Shown: positions 6,585-14,742, numbered from the stretch's first letter. The stretch: 21,837 nucleotides of DNA from Candidatus Gastranaerophilales bacterium (GCA_900772035.1 CAAGQE010000003.1:1-21837); one strand, 5' to 3'. Program-made: numbers and translations. The notes: a model not told the origin generated them from the letters alone.

Positions 6585-8111
6585 CTATATATCTTTTACA
6601 ATCGGTTTTATTTCTTCGTTTTGGTTTGTATCCCGATTGCTCGGTTTATTCTTGCTTTTGTCGATTTTTATTCTTTGTTCGGCAAACGAATAAACTTCGT
6701 CAATGTGTCTGTGAGTTGCTTTTTCGAGTTTTGCCAAAGAAACGCTGTACGCATTGATTTTTGAAATATAGTCAATCATTGCCTGATTGTAGTTTTGTCT
6801 CGCGTTTTGAAGTTCGATGTAGTTTGCTTTACCTGCGTAGTATTCGTTTCCTGTCATCTCCAAGTTTGTCAGGGCGTTGTTAACTTTGATTTTTGAGTTG
6901 GAGATTTGTTTTTCCGCAGTTTTTACGTTCAGGTAACATTTTTTGACGTTGTAATAGATAAATTGTTCCATCTCGTCAATGTCTGTTTGGGCTTTGTCGA
7001 CGATTGCCTGTGCCTGTTTGGTTTCGTTAATTTGTCGCATTGCGTTGACAGAGGTATTCAAATTTACCCCTACGGCGAATTGGTTGTTCCAAAAGTGCTG
7101 GTCGTAACCGTCTCTTCTTCTGAACTTGTCGTCGTATGCGTAACCGACTTTTGCTTTCAAGGTCGGATAATACTGTCTTTTAATTCCGATTAAAGATTGC
7201 TTCATCGCTTCATGCGTTGCTTTCATAACCTTTAAGTCGGGGCTGTTTTCGTAGGCAGTTTCCCATGCTTCTTCCATGGAAAATGGCAATTCCTGCACCG
7301 TTCCGAGGACTTTTTCTCTCGGTCTGCCCGTAATTGCGTGCCATTGTCCGCTCGGGGTTTCCAAAAATGACGGTGAGAAAAATGCGTCATAGGAATCGAA
7401 AACGTCGATTTTGATTACGTTAAAATCAGGCGCACCTGCGATGTACATTGCGTTCGACAAGTCGGCAAGCGCTTGTTCGTATGTGTTTTTTGCACTTTCC
7501 AAATGCATCTGTGCATCACTCAGGTAAACCTGTGCGTTAACGTAATCGACTTCGGTCTTTTTATTTTGCTTATACAAATCTTGAGTTGCCTGCAAGATTT
7601 TTTCGTTGATTTCAACGTTGATTTTCTCTACATTAACGATTTCTCTTGCCTGTATGACGTTGAAATATTTAAGTTTTACGTCGTTTATGGTTTCGCAAAT
7701 ACTGTCGAGATAAAGATATTCCGCTGCAAGTTCGTTGAACTTTCTCATTTTGATTTTTGAACTTGTTTTTCCGAAGTTAAAAACCAGTTGTTCAAGGTAA
7801 ACACCTACTGTCGGAAAGTTTTTAACGTTTGTACCCGAGTCATATTCGATATCCGAGTTTAATTTGTAACTGAAACTCGTTTCTGCACCTATTGTCGGAA
7901 AATAGTCCGAACGGGCAAGGCTTACCCCTGCTCTTGCCTGTCTCAAGGAGTATTCGGATTTTTTGATTTTCGGGCTGTTTTTTACCGCTATGGAAATGCA
8001 ATCCGAGAGGGAAAGTTTTGCATCTTTTTGAATTTCCGTATTTTCAACCAACGCAAAACAAGGACTTGTCAACGAAAGCATTAAAATCAGTATCGGTAAT
8101 ATCTTTTTCAT
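6585..8111 (-). CDS. TolC-family outer-membrane efflux protein
   Basis: A 508-residue outer-membrane channel protein. Residues 1-20 are a signal peptide ending in CFA. Two outer-membrane-efflux-protein repeats follow, about 30-230 and 275-470, separated by a Pro/Gly-rich insert near 245-270. The typical opening reads LSDCISIAVKNSPKIKKSEY, then RQARAGVSLARSDYFPTIGAE. Long Gln, Asn and Ala-rich helical stretches suit the alpha-barrel. A polar C-terminal tail (about 478-508, Lys, Asn and Glu) extends beyond the repeat. TolC-type proteins form the exit duct of type I secretion or drug-efflux pumps. No membrane-fusion protein or pump gene is adjacent. Instead the gene lies 15 bases after a 5'-nucleotidase gene, with GGAG as ribosome site, so the two share a transcript. 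Confidence 0.9.
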   Translation of the reverse strand: MKKILPILILMLSLTSPCFALVENTEIQKDAKLSLSDCISIAVKNSPKIKKSEYSLRQARAGVSLARSDYFPTIGAETSFSYKLNSDIEYDSGTNVKNFPTVGVYLEQLVFNFGKTSSKIKMRKFNELAAEYLYLDSICETINDVKLKYFNVIQAREIVNVEKINVEINEKILQATQDLYKQNKKTEVDYVNAQVYLSDAQMHLESAKNTYEQALADLSNAMYIAGAPDFNVIKIDVFDSYDAFFSPSFLETPSGQWHAITGRPREKVLGTVQELPFSMEEAWETAYENSPDLKVMKATHEAMKQSLIGIKRQYYPTLKAKVGYAYDDKFRRRDGYDQHFWNNQFAVGVNLNTSVNAMRQINETKQAQAIVDKAQTDIDEMEQFIYYNVKKCYLNVKTAEKQISNSKIKVNNALTNLEMTGNEYYAGKANYIELQNARQNYNQAMIDYISKINAYSVSLAKLEKATHRHIDEVYSFAEQRIKIDKSKNKPSNRDTNQNEEIKPIVKDI

Positions 8112-8126
8112 TCTGTTGCTCCGTTG

Positions 8127-9962
8127 CTATTTTGTTAAGACTTCCCATTTTGAATCATAGCCGTATTCTGTCGGTTGATTGGGTGTTACGTTTTTGAGAT
8201 GTTTCACGTATTCGCCGAGTTGCGATTGAACGTTTGCTTCATCTTCGGGGTGGAAATCAGTTGCGTTCCAAGCACAATCTTTTTCCGTAAGTTTTGTCGT
8301 TTCGTAGAAACTGTGAGCGCCTGCCATACGGAATGTGTTCAATACTACTCTGACAGGTTCTTTCATTTCAAGAAGGTTTTGCCCCTTGATTTTTGCCGAA
8401 ACAACACGTTGTCCTTCGGGTTTTGTCAAATCGAAGGTATAATCAATACCGTAGAAAGTATCTGTTCCGTGGATTGATTGGTCGGGTTTGATTTTAGCAT
8501 TTCCGTTTTCGTCAATCATCAATTTGTCTGCAACTCTGCTCATCCAAGCATACAATTGTTGCGGTGTCATATCTACCGTGCAGAGAATGTTGTTTGAAAA
8601 ACGATAAATCAAGGCAAGTTCGTTAATCGAAACCGTGTCTCCGTCGTGCGGAATGAATGCCAATGTTTTATCATCTTTTGATGAAACAACAGAACTTGTG
8701 ATTGATACTGTTGCACCTTTAATGCCGTGAGTTTTGTAATCCATCCAAGATGCCCAAAGTTGTACTTTGTGGATTAAATTATTCAATTCGGTTTGTTTTA
8801 CAACCAAATCAACGTTTGTTTTTCCTTCTGTTTCACTTGTGATTTTGTCCCAGCCGCCGCTGAATTTGCCGAGCGGTTTTGATGACCAGGCAACGGCATC
8901 TTTGTACCAATGGTTAATTTTTTTGGATAATTGTTTGTTCGGCTTTTCATCTTTCAAAGGAATTGCTTCTGCCGAAACGGTGTAGTCTTTAATTTTGTTG
9001 TTTGGGTCAAAATCTACCGTGAAAACATTCTTCGTAACGGTCGTGCCACCGCCGTTTACGATATAAATTTCTTTGCCTTCGGCATTTGTGACTTTTTCAA
9101 TATTCGCGCTGTGGTCGTGTCCGTAAATTAATAATGCTATTCCTTTTGATTTTTGAGCGCCCGAAACCGCTTGTGATTCCTTCATAAAGGTTGTGGATTG
9201 AACGCCGTCATCCGTGCTTTTGCCGCTGTGTGCGCTTACGATAATAATATCTGCCAAGTCCGCTTTTTTGATTTTATCAACCCATTTGTCGATTTCAAAT
9301 TCCAAAAGACCTTCGGGGTTGTCAAGGCTGCTGAATTGCATATTCGGATAGTTGCATGCTCTGTCCCAGTTTGCGTTATTTGCGTTTCCGAGACCGATGA
9401 TTGCAACTCTGACCTGTTTGCCGTTACCGAAATTAATTGTTTGAAGTGTATACGGGTCGTAGTACGGCGCGCCTTTTTTAGCCTTTACACCGCGCATGTT
9501 CAAGCCGTCTTCTTTAAGGACGATATTTGCACCTAGAATATCAATTCCGCCCTGTCTTGCGTATGCGATTTGCGCATCTCTGACTTCGGGAGAATAGTTA
9601 AATTCGTGGTTTCCCATAACCCAAACTTTGTATTTCATCTGCTTAACTGCAGTAATCATCGGGTTTTCTTCTTTTGGTTTTTGAGTAATTGCATATTGTG
9701 ATAAAAGCGTTCCCTGTAACAAGTCGCCGTTGTCTATCAGAATGAGATTGTCGCCAAAGACTTTTCTTTCCCTTTCTACAACACTCGCTACACGAACCAT
9801 TGAGTTTAAGTCTTCTTTTTGTGTCGCTACATTGTAGTCGGTTGCTCTGCCGTGCATGTCCGTCGTTGAAAGAACTTCAAACTGATATGTATCTTTTGCA
9901 AAACAAGCAGTTCCAAACAAACACGCTATTGCAACAATGGCAAGTGCTAATCGCTTTTTCAT
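8127..9962 (-). CDS. Periplasmic 5'-nucleotidase / 2',3'-cyclic phosphodiesterase (UshA family)
   Basis: A 611-residue secreted phosphatase that removes phosphate from extracellular nucleotides so that the nucleoside and phosphate can be recovered. Residues 1-22 are a signal peptide (ending CFA before KD). The N-terminal metallophosphoesterase domain has TTDMHGR (Asp35, His37), DNGDLLQGT (Asp80), MGNHEFN (Asn118, His119), SAHSG (His245) and YGHDH (His282, His284), a complete dimetal site. The C-terminal 5'-nucleotidase domain (about 370-570) carries the substrate-binding region, including NNILCTVDMTPQQLYAWM and GTDTFYGIDYTFDL. A cyclic-nucleotide phosphodiesterase (CpdB-like) specificity is equally possible. 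GAGGAG sits 8 bases before the start. It is the first gene of a two-gene unit with the tolC-like gene and has a well-formed promoter. Confidence 0.9.
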   Translation of the reverse strand: MKKRLALAIVAIACLFGTACFAKDTYQFEVLSTTDMHGRATDYNVATQKEDLNSMVRVASVVERERKVFGDNLILIDNGDLLQGTLLSQYAITQKPKEENPMITAVKQMKYKVWVMGNHEFNYSPEVRDAQIAYARQGGIDILGANIVLKEDGLNMRGVKAKKGAPYYDPYTLQTINFGNGKQVRVAIIGLGNANNANWDRACNYPNMQFSSLDNPEGLLEFEIDKWVDKIKKADLADIIIVSAHSGKSTDDGVQSTTFMKESQAVSGAQKSKGIALLIYGHDHSANIEKVTNAEGKEIYIVNGGGTTVTKNVFTVDFDPNNKIKDYTVSAEAIPLKDEKPNKQLSKKINHWYKDAVAWSSKPLGKFSGGWDKITSETEGKTNVDLVVKQTELNNLIHKVQLWASWMDYKTHGIKGATVSITSSVVSSKDDKTLAFIPHDGDTVSINELALIYRFSNNILCTVDMTPQQLYAWMSRVADKLMIDENGNAKIKPDQSIHGTDTFYGIDYTFDLTKPEGQRVVSAKIKGQNLLEMKEPVRVVLNTFRMAGAHSFYETTKLTEKDCAWNATDFHPEDEANVQSQLGEYVKHLKNVTPNQPTEYGYDSKWEVLTK

Positions 9963-10033
9963 TATTTTGTCTCCTCTAAAACCATATAATCCGGTTGCTT
10001 TTTAATCCCAATATATATAAAAAGTATGTACTG

Positions 10034-10062
10034 ATTATATCAAACAAAAAAATAATATACAA
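10034..10062 (-). promoter_or_regulatory. Promoter of the 5'-nucleotidase/tolC-like operon
   Basis: On the minus strand TTGTAT (10057-10062), a 17-base spacer and a perfect TATAAT (10034-10039). The predicted leader is about 65 bases, longer than others in this window. I see no clear hairpin in it. Confidence 0.75.
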
Positions 10063-10076
10063 TACATGTAATAAAG

Positions 10077-10616
10077 TTATTTTTTAGAATTTTCGATTAA
10101 ATAAATATTTTTTTTGACATAGACGTTATTTGCAAAAGATAAAAGTGCAGAGCGGACGAGTTTTGAGAGTTCCGCGCGTTCTCTTGCGCTGTTTGCTTCT
10201 GCAAAATCGCGTGAGCCGAAGGTTACTCTCATCGCGTTTTCGAGTTCTATTGCAAAAAAGTTGTAAGCCTTTCTGAGCGGGTATTTTGCAACCTGCATTT
10301 TGATAAGCGAAGTTACGTCCGAAATACTTAGAATGTTCTTTAAAATTCCCAAAACAATTAAATATGCAATATGGTTTTTTGAATATTTTTTATTTGTCGG
10401 CGGAGGAAGAACTTTTTGTTTTACATAGTTGTTTACCATTGTTGCAGTAATGGTTCGGCTTTCTCCTTGAGATTCAAAACATGAGAAATATTCATCCAAA
10501 ATGGTTATGAGTTGTTCCATATAAACGCTGATTTGCGGCAACTCTTCATATCTCGGACAATGATAGTTTGCAAGTTTGTTATTTTCTTCTTTTTTTATGT
10601 CTATTTCTACCGTCAT
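10077..10616 (-). CDS. DUF1836 domain protein
   Basis: A 179-residue cytosolic protein matching the DUF1836 family, common in Firmicutes and of unknown function. The match rests on the N-terminal stretch YHCPRYEELPQISVYMEQL (about 18-36) and the core TATMVNNYVKQKVLPPP followed by KKYSKNHIAYL. This region resembles a MerR-like helix-turn-helix, so DNA binding is plausible. The C-terminal part (about 100-179) is helical and ends in a basic tail. It starts 13 bases after the bioD stop and is probably co-transcribed, but there is no convincing Shine-Dalgarno site (A-rich leader only), so translation may depend on coupling. No terminator is visible before the 5'-nucleotidase promoter. Confidence 0.75.
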   Translation of the reverse strand: MTVEIDIKKEENNKLANYHCPRYEELPQISVYMEQLITILDEYFSCFESQGESRTITATMVNNYVKQKVLPPPTNKKYSKNHIAYLIVLGILKNILSISDVTSLIKMQVAKYPLRKAYNFFAIELENAMRVTFGSRDFAEANSARERAELSKLVRSALLSFANNVYVKKNIYLIENSKK

Positions 10617-10629
10617 TTTTTTTGAATTT

Positions 10630-11346
10630 CTAGTTTTCGCCTTGTGAATTGAGTTTGGGTATTTTCATATTGAAAATTGTTTCTAAATCGACAGAATGTA
10701 AAATTATGTCGATAAGTCCGGTAGGTGTGAGTTTTTCTTGTTTTTCAACAATACCTACAACGGGGATTCCAGAGTATGCCTCGATTAATGCAGGCATTTT
10801 TTTGATGTTTATCTTGGAAGATTTTGTATATTTGTTGACGATTACCCCTCTGATTTCAATTCCCGAATGTTTTGCTACAAGAAGGTTTGCAACAACGTCG
10901 TCGAAATTGTCGTTTTTCGGTTCAACCACCATAATCATAGGTGTTTTGGTCGCAATTATAAAATCTGCCGCCTTCATTTCTTTTGTGTAAGGGGTCAAAA
11001 CACCTCCGCAACCTTCTACGAGTACCATATCAACGGTTTTGCGGAGTTTGAGGTAATCTTTTACCAAAACCTCGGCTTTTACGGGGTTGTTTTCTTTTTG
11101 TCCCGCAAAAACAGGCAATGCATCGGTTTTGAAGATATAAGAAGTTTGGGTTTTTAAATTCGGGTCTGCCTTTTTGACAAACGAAATATCGGGCGAAGCG
11201 GGAAAACCGTTTTGGTTTACGGCATTTATTTGGATAGGCTTATAATATCCGACGGAATATCCGAGGGATTGCATTGTTGCGCCTATGCCTGCCGCTATTA
11301 AGGTTTTGCCTGAACCTTGTTTGTCCGATGTGATAAATAAATTCAT
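10630..11346 (-). CDS. bioD: Dethiobiotin synthase (BioD-like)
   Basis: A 238-residue P-loop enzyme expected to close the ureido ring of 7,8-diaminopelargonate with CO2 and ATP, giving dethiobiotin, the penultimate step of biotin synthesis. The family features are FITSDKQGSGKT (residues 4-15, modified Walker A), YYKPIQ (about 34-39), VEGCGGVLTPY (about 110-120) and the nucleotide-specificity region GVIVNKYT. Compared with typical BioD, the loop is DKQGSGKT rather than the usual TDTEVGKT, and Cys replaces Ala in EGAGG. It is therefore a divergent member; another AAA_26-type ligase is possible. No other biotin gene is in the window. The start has only a weak AGAAG ribosome site. A DUF1836 gene follows in the same unit. 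Confidence 0.75.
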   Translation of the reverse strand: MNLFITSDKQGSGKTLIAAGIGATMQSLGYSVGYYKPIQINAVNQNGFPASPDISFVKKADPNLKTQTSYIFKTDALPVFAGQKENNPVKAEVLVKDYLKLRKTVDMVLVEGCGGVLTPYTKEMKAADFIIATKTPMIMVVEPKNDNFDDVVANLLVAKHSGIEIRGVIVNKYTKSSKINIKKMPALIEAYSGIPVVGIVEKQEKLTPTGLIDIILHSVDLETIFNMKIPKLNSQGEN

Positions 11347-11362
11347 AACTTCTCAACTTTAT

Positions 11363-11391
11363 AATATAAATAAATTTACAATTTAGTACAA
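11363..11391 (-). promoter_or_regulatory. Possible promoter of bioD-DUF1836
   Basis: On the minus strand TTGTAC (11386-11391) lies 17 bases before TATATT (11363-11368). The -35 match is only moderate. The interval is a divergent intergenic region of 91 bases that must also drive the plus-strand gene at 11438. Confidence 0.45.
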
Positions 11392-11437
11392 CCATATTAT
11401 GTATTTTTTTGAAAAAAACATTAATATAAAATCTAAG

Positions 11438-12010
11438 ATGAGATATTTTTTATCAATATTGTTAATATTTTTCGGTTTGCAGGCTGGTGCCGTTACTTTT
11501 GACGGTTATTATCCCGACAACGAGCGCGAAACTCAGACTTTGATAATGCGAAAAGGTACGATTATCAGAGTTATGAATATGCGCGACATAAATACTTTTT
11601 CAAACGATATCGGAGACGATTGCGAATTTATTAACGTAGTCGATATGTTTTTGGACGAGTATTTGGCACTTCCCAGAAATTCGCATATTTACGGAACAAT
11701 TGAGGATATTCGGGAACCCGTTCAGGGTAATAATGCCGCAATTAAAATCAAGGTGCATAAAATTGTTACCGCAGACGGAGATAATACGTTTTTTATCGAG
11801 GGACATATTTTCGGTCCGAATAATAACTATTTGGGCGGCGAAGAAACAAAGCCCGCATATTACAAAACCACTCCGCATTACATTGAAGGATGGGGCGGCG
11901 GAATTTTGCAATTGTCTCCTCTTAACATTTATGAATTCGGGAAACACAAGCAAATAAAGGCTGGAGAAGAAATCTTCGTAATATTGGACAAAGATTTGAA
12001 AATATATTAG
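11438..12010 (+). CDS. Secreted protein with VirB10/TrbI-like beta domain (first of two paralogues)
   Basis: A 190-residue exported protein of unknown function. The start at 11438 is chosen because MRYFLSILLIFFGLQAGA then forms a clean signal peptide; an upstream in-frame ATG at 11399 would put 13 polar residues before it. Neither start has a good ribosome site. The mature part is beta-rich: MRKGTIIRVMNMRDINT, then EFINVVD, then LALPRNSHIYGTIEDIRE, then KIKVHKIVTADGD, and a terminal AGEEIFVILDKDLKI. This order can be aligned by eye along its whole length with the next gene product. It also resembles the C-terminal domain of VirB10/TrbI (P-x-G-S-x-I-x-G followed by an I-x-T-x-x-G strand). No conjugation genes are present. 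Confidence 0.65.
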   Translation: MRYFLSILLIFFGLQAGAVTFDGYYPDNERETQTLIMRKGTIIRVMNMRDINTFSNDIGDDCEFINVVDMFLDEYLALPRNSHIYGTIEDIREPVQGNNAAIKIKVHKIVTADGDNTFFIEGHIFGPNNNYLGGEETKPAYYKTTPHYIEGWGGGILQLSPLNIYEFGKHKQIKAGEEIFVILDKDLKIY

Positions 12011-12024
12011 ACGTAATGTATAAT
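11996..12024 (+). promoter_or_regulatory. Promoter of the Gly-rich secreted protein gene
   Basis: TTGAAA (11996-12001), a 17-base spacer and a perfect TATAAT (12019-12024), one of the best matches in the window. The -35 box lies inside the last codons of the preceding gene. AAAGAGG is the ribosome site of the gene at 12058. Confidence 0.78.
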
Positions 12025-12057
12025 CTCTTTTAGGTTAACAGAAAAGAGGTTTTTCAG

Positions 12058-12801
12058 ATGATTAATAAAAAACTTACGGCAACTATGATTGTACTTTCAA
12101 TGTCAGTATTACCCGCATTGAGCGCAGGTAATTTTGCGGTTTCGCAACCCCAAGCGTACGCTGCTCCTCAGTATACGCAAGTTCCTTATCAACCGCAACA
12201 ATACGCTCAAAATGCTTCACAAGCGTTAAGCGGCTATATCGTTACTGTTCCTGCTGGTATAAACATTTCGGCGACTACAATGTCGGAATTGAGTTCACAA
12301 ACCGCAACAGTTGGTCAGTTGGTTTCTTTCGCTTTGCCGAGCGGTTTTTATTATAACAATGTATGTATCGCTCCTGCGGGAAGCACAATTCAAGGTAACG
12401 TTATCAACGTCAGAAAAGGCGGACACGCAGGTAAAAACGGTCAACTCCAATTAAGATTTACTCAGATTAACACACCTTACGGCTCTGTAATCCCTGTTTC
12501 AGCAATGATTAAAACAACTGACGGTTCGGGCATTTTGGTTTCGGGTACCGCAAAAGATACAACTAAGGCTTACGCTAAAGACTTGACAGTCGGCGCAGGC
12601 GCAGGCGCGGTTTTGGGCTTGACAATGGGTGCTTTGGCAGGCGGCAGCGTTGGTAAAGGTGCTGCTTACGGTACAGCGGTAGGCGCAGGCGCAGGTTTGG
12701 CAAAATCATTGTGGGATAAAGGTATTGATGTTGTAATTCCTGCAAATTCGACACTTGAATTGACTATTGACCAACCGATTACTGTTCAGGCGTCTAATTA
12801 A
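12058..12801 (+). CDS. Secreted protein with VirB10/TrbI-like beta domain and glycine-zipper segment (second paralogue)
   Basis: A 247-residue exported protein of unknown function. Residues 1-23 are a signal peptide (ending LSA), followed by a Gln, Pro, Tyr and Ala-rich linker (about 28-58). The beta domain then reads VPAGINISATTMSEL, VGQLVSFALP, APAGSTIQGNVINVR, QLRFTQINTPYGSVIPVSAMI, and after an insert VIPANSTLELTIDQPITV. The insert (about 178-222) is rich in Gly and Ala with GxxxG spacing, of the glycine-zipper kind that can insert in or pack against membranes. The beta part parallels the product of the gene before it. It precedes the tonB operon but has its own promoter. An outer-membrane or periplasmic assembly role is a guess. 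Confidence 0.68.
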   Translation: MINKKLTATMIVLSMSVLPALSAGNFAVSQPQAYAAPQYTQVPYQPQQYAQNASQALSGYIVTVPAGINISATTMSELSSQTATVGQLVSFALPSGFYYNNVCIAPAGSTIQGNVINVRKGGHAGKNGQLQLRFTQINTPYGSVIPVSAMIKTTDGSGILVSGTAKDTTKAYAKDLTVGAGAGAVLGLTMGALAGGSVGKGAAYGTAVGAGAGLAKSLWDKGIDVVIPANSTLELTIDQPITVQASN

Positions 12802-12822
12802 ATGTTAAGTAAATTAAGCAAT

Positions 12823-12851
12823 TTGTTTAGTTTAACTCTTTCTGTTAAACT
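12823..12851 (+). promoter_or_regulatory. Probable promoter of the tonB-exbB-exbD-exbD operon
   Basis: TTGTTT (12823-12828), a 17-base spacer and TAAACT (12846-12851) preceded by TGT, an extended -10 element. Box matches are moderate. The spacer and -10 box coincide with a perfect inverted repeat. Confidence 0.5.
12829..12851. repeat. Operator-like perfect inverted repeat in the tonB promoter
   Basis: AGTTTAAC (12829-12836) is the exact reverse complement of GTTAAACT (12844-12851), separated by 7 bases (TCTTTCT). There is no T-run after it, so it is not a terminator. Its position between the -35 and -10 boxes is classic for a repressor dimer site. It does not resemble the usual Fur box. Confidence 0.6.
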
Positions 12852-12888
12852 GTAATAGATTGAGTAGAAAAGAACAAACAGAGTAATT

Positions 12889-14064
12889 ATGACAATTTTG
12901 GGGAAATATAAAGAATTAGAAGACGAGCAGGAATCATATAAAATTCCTGCCGTTTTTAAGCACGATCCTAAGGAGATGTCTCTCGGAAAATCAGTTATGG
13001 TTTCCACGGTCATTCACCCTTTGGCGGTCGGATTAATATGGTTATTTATTTTTATCGCGGGATTATTGGGAATTTCTTTTATTGTTTTCAATAAACCCGA
13101 AGCGAAGCCTAAGGATATCGAATTTGTATTGGTGGATAAAGAACAAACGCCAATCAATAAACATACGAGATATCGTGCGGACAGAAATTCGAGAGCGGGC
13201 GGAAAACACGACCCGAAAAAGAGAGTTTCTATGCCGAAGGCAGGCGGCGGTGCACCCAAGGCAGTAAAACCGAAGGCTAAACCTCAACCGCAACAAGCGC
13301 CCAAGGCTAAGCAACAACCTAAGAAAACAGTAACGCCTAAGACATTATTCTCAGGCGGAAAAACAAACGATAAACCGGCTCCGGCAAGAGCGCAAGCTCC
13401 GACACCTGCTCCCAGACCGTCAGCAAAACCGTCTGCGCCGAGAGTTGTCGACAAGCCGAAATCGGATTTCGTATTCCCTGTTCCTAAGACAAACATCCCG
13501 AGAATTGCGGGTGCTCCTGCGGGAACAGGACCGATTGCCTCACCTCACGGAACGGGCGTTGGCGGCAGCAAAGTCGGCGGTTCGGGCTCAGGCTCAGGTT
13601 TGAGTTTTGCACCGACAGGCGGAACTGCTAACGGCAGAAGTTCGCTTTCCGGAACAGGAAGAGGAAAGGGTACAGGCTCAGGTACCGGTTCGGGAGCAGG
13701 CAGAGGAACTGTCGGCAATCCCGGTCCCGGAAACCCGAACGGTCGCCCGGGTATTGATGCTATCAGAGAACCCGATTTCGGACCTTATATGCGTGATTTG
13801 CAACAAAGAATCAAACGCAACTGGGATCCTCCGAAAGGTGAAGAAAACAGACGAGTTGTTCTTATGTTCAAGATTGCTCGTGACGGCAGACTTTTGAGCG
13901 TAAATGTTTCAAAATCATCAGGTTTGGCTGCGGCTGACAGAGCGGCACTTGCGGCTGTTAAGTTGACGGCTCCTTTCAGACCGTTGCCCGCAGAATACAG
14001 AGAACAATCGGTTGATATCCAATTTACGTTTGACTACAACGTATTTGGCGCAAAAAAATACTAA
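12889..14064 (+). CDS. tonB: TonB/TolA-type energy transducer
   Basis: A 391-residue protein linking an inner-membrane ExbB/ExbD motor to outer-membrane partners. A 35-residue cytosolic N-terminus precedes one membrane helix (about 36-67) carrying the Ser39-x3-His43 pair typical of the TonB/TolA anchor that contacts ExbB/ExbD. A Pro, Lys and Ala-rich periplasmic linker (about 110-200) and then a Gly/Ser/Thr-rich stretch (about 210-280) follow. The C-terminal TonB domain (about 295-391) includes YMRDLQQRIKRNWDPP, FKIARDGRLLSVNVSKSSG, and AALAAVKLTAPFRPLP. It begins a four-gene operon with gaps of 30, 23 and -1 bases. No TonB-dependent receptor and no tolB or pal is nearby, so a Ton or Tol role cannot be decided. 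The start has only a weak ribosome site. The gene contains two of the window's six GATC sites. Confidence 0.87.
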   Translation: MTILGKYKELEDEQESYKIPAVFKHDPKEMSLGKSVMVSTVIHPLAVGLIWLFIFIAGLLGISFIVFNKPEAKPKDIEFVLVDKEQTPINKHTRYRADRNSRAGGKHDPKKRVSMPKAGGGAPKAVKPKAKPQPQQAPKAKQQPKKTVTPKTLFSGGKTNDKPAPARAQAPTPAPRPSAKPSAPRVVDKPKSDFVFPVPKTNIPRIAGAPAGTGPIASPHGTGVGGSKVGGSGSGSGLSFAPTGGTANGRSSLSGTGRGKGTGSGTGSGAGRGTVGNPGPGNPNGRPGIDAIREPDFGPYMRDLQQRIKRNWDPPKGEENRRVVLMFKIARDGRLLSVNVSKSSGLAAADRAALAAVKLTAPFRPLPAEYREQSVDIQFTFDYNVFGAKKY

Positions 14065-14094
14065 TTTGATAAAAACAGAAATGAGGAAATAAAA

Positions 14095-14742
14095 ATGGAA
14101 TTATTATTACATTCAATTCAAATGGACTGGCCGGTACTTTTACCGATTTTAATTTGTTCAATTTTGACATTAGCGGTTGCTATCAACCGATTTGCATTTT
14201 TCAGCAAAAACAAACGTGACGTAGTTTCTTATATCCCGAAACTTCAAAGAGAACTTTCAAGAAACAATCTTGACGGTGCTAACGATATCAGCCAACAAAT
14301 GGGCGGTGTTACAGGCGAAGTTACTGAAGAAGCAGTCAGAATTTTCTCGGAACAAAAGAAAGGTTTTTCACGTTCATTTGATATTGCGGCAGCGCTCGCA
14401 ACAAGAAAACTTGAACATCACTTAACAATCCTTGCTACAATCGGCGGTGTTTGCCCGTTCTTAGGTTTGTTCGGTACAGTTGTCAGAATTTTGTACACAT
14501 TCCAAGATTTGGCACAAGCAGGAAACCAATCGGCAGCAGTTGCTTACGGTATCGGTTCTGCATTGATTGCAACGGCTTTCGGTTTGGGCGTTGCTATCGT
14601 AGCGGTTATCCTTTACAACTACTTCCAATCAATCGTTGCAAGATATGATGACGACTTCCAACTTATCAAGTTGTTATTCCTTTCATTTGTTGATTCGGAA
14701 GACGAAGAAGCAAAGAACTTTCAACAAAACGTAGCATTATAG
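14095..14742 (+). CDS. exbB: ExbB/TolQ-family proton-channel protein
   Basis: A 215-residue inner-membrane protein forming, with ExbD, the proton-driven motor that powers the TonB-type transducer. It has three membrane segments: about 13-34, 118-145 and 155-185. The characteristic cytoplasmic and second-helix signature is LEHHLTILATIGGVCPFLGLFGTVVRI (about 106-132), where the Pro and the GLFGTV motif mark the MotA/TolQ/ExbB family. The next helix begins YGIGSALIATAFGLGVAIVAV with the conserved Thr/Ala face. GAGGAA 8 bases before the ATG is a good ribosome site. It follows tonB by 30 bases and precedes two exbD genes, so ExbB would be shared by both. Confidence 0.92.
   Translation: MELLLHSIQMDWPVLLPILICSILTLAVAINRFAFFSKNKRDVVSYIPKLQRELSRNNLDGANDISQQMGGVTGEVTEEAVRIFSEQKKGFSRSFDIAAALATRKLEHHLTILATIGGVCPFLGLFGTVVRILYTFQDLAQAGNQSAAVAYGIGSALIATAFGLGVAIVAVILYNYFQSIVARYDDDFQLIKLLFLSFVDSEDEEAKNFQQNVAL

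Noticed and set aside
11399..11437. Earlier ATG for the first VirB10-like protein
   Set aside because: It adds 13 polar and charged residues before an otherwise clean signal peptide, and it overlaps the probable promoter region.
12829..12851. Inverted repeat before tonB as a terminator of the upstream gene
   Set aside because: No T-run follows on either strand; its position in the promoter spacer favours an operator.
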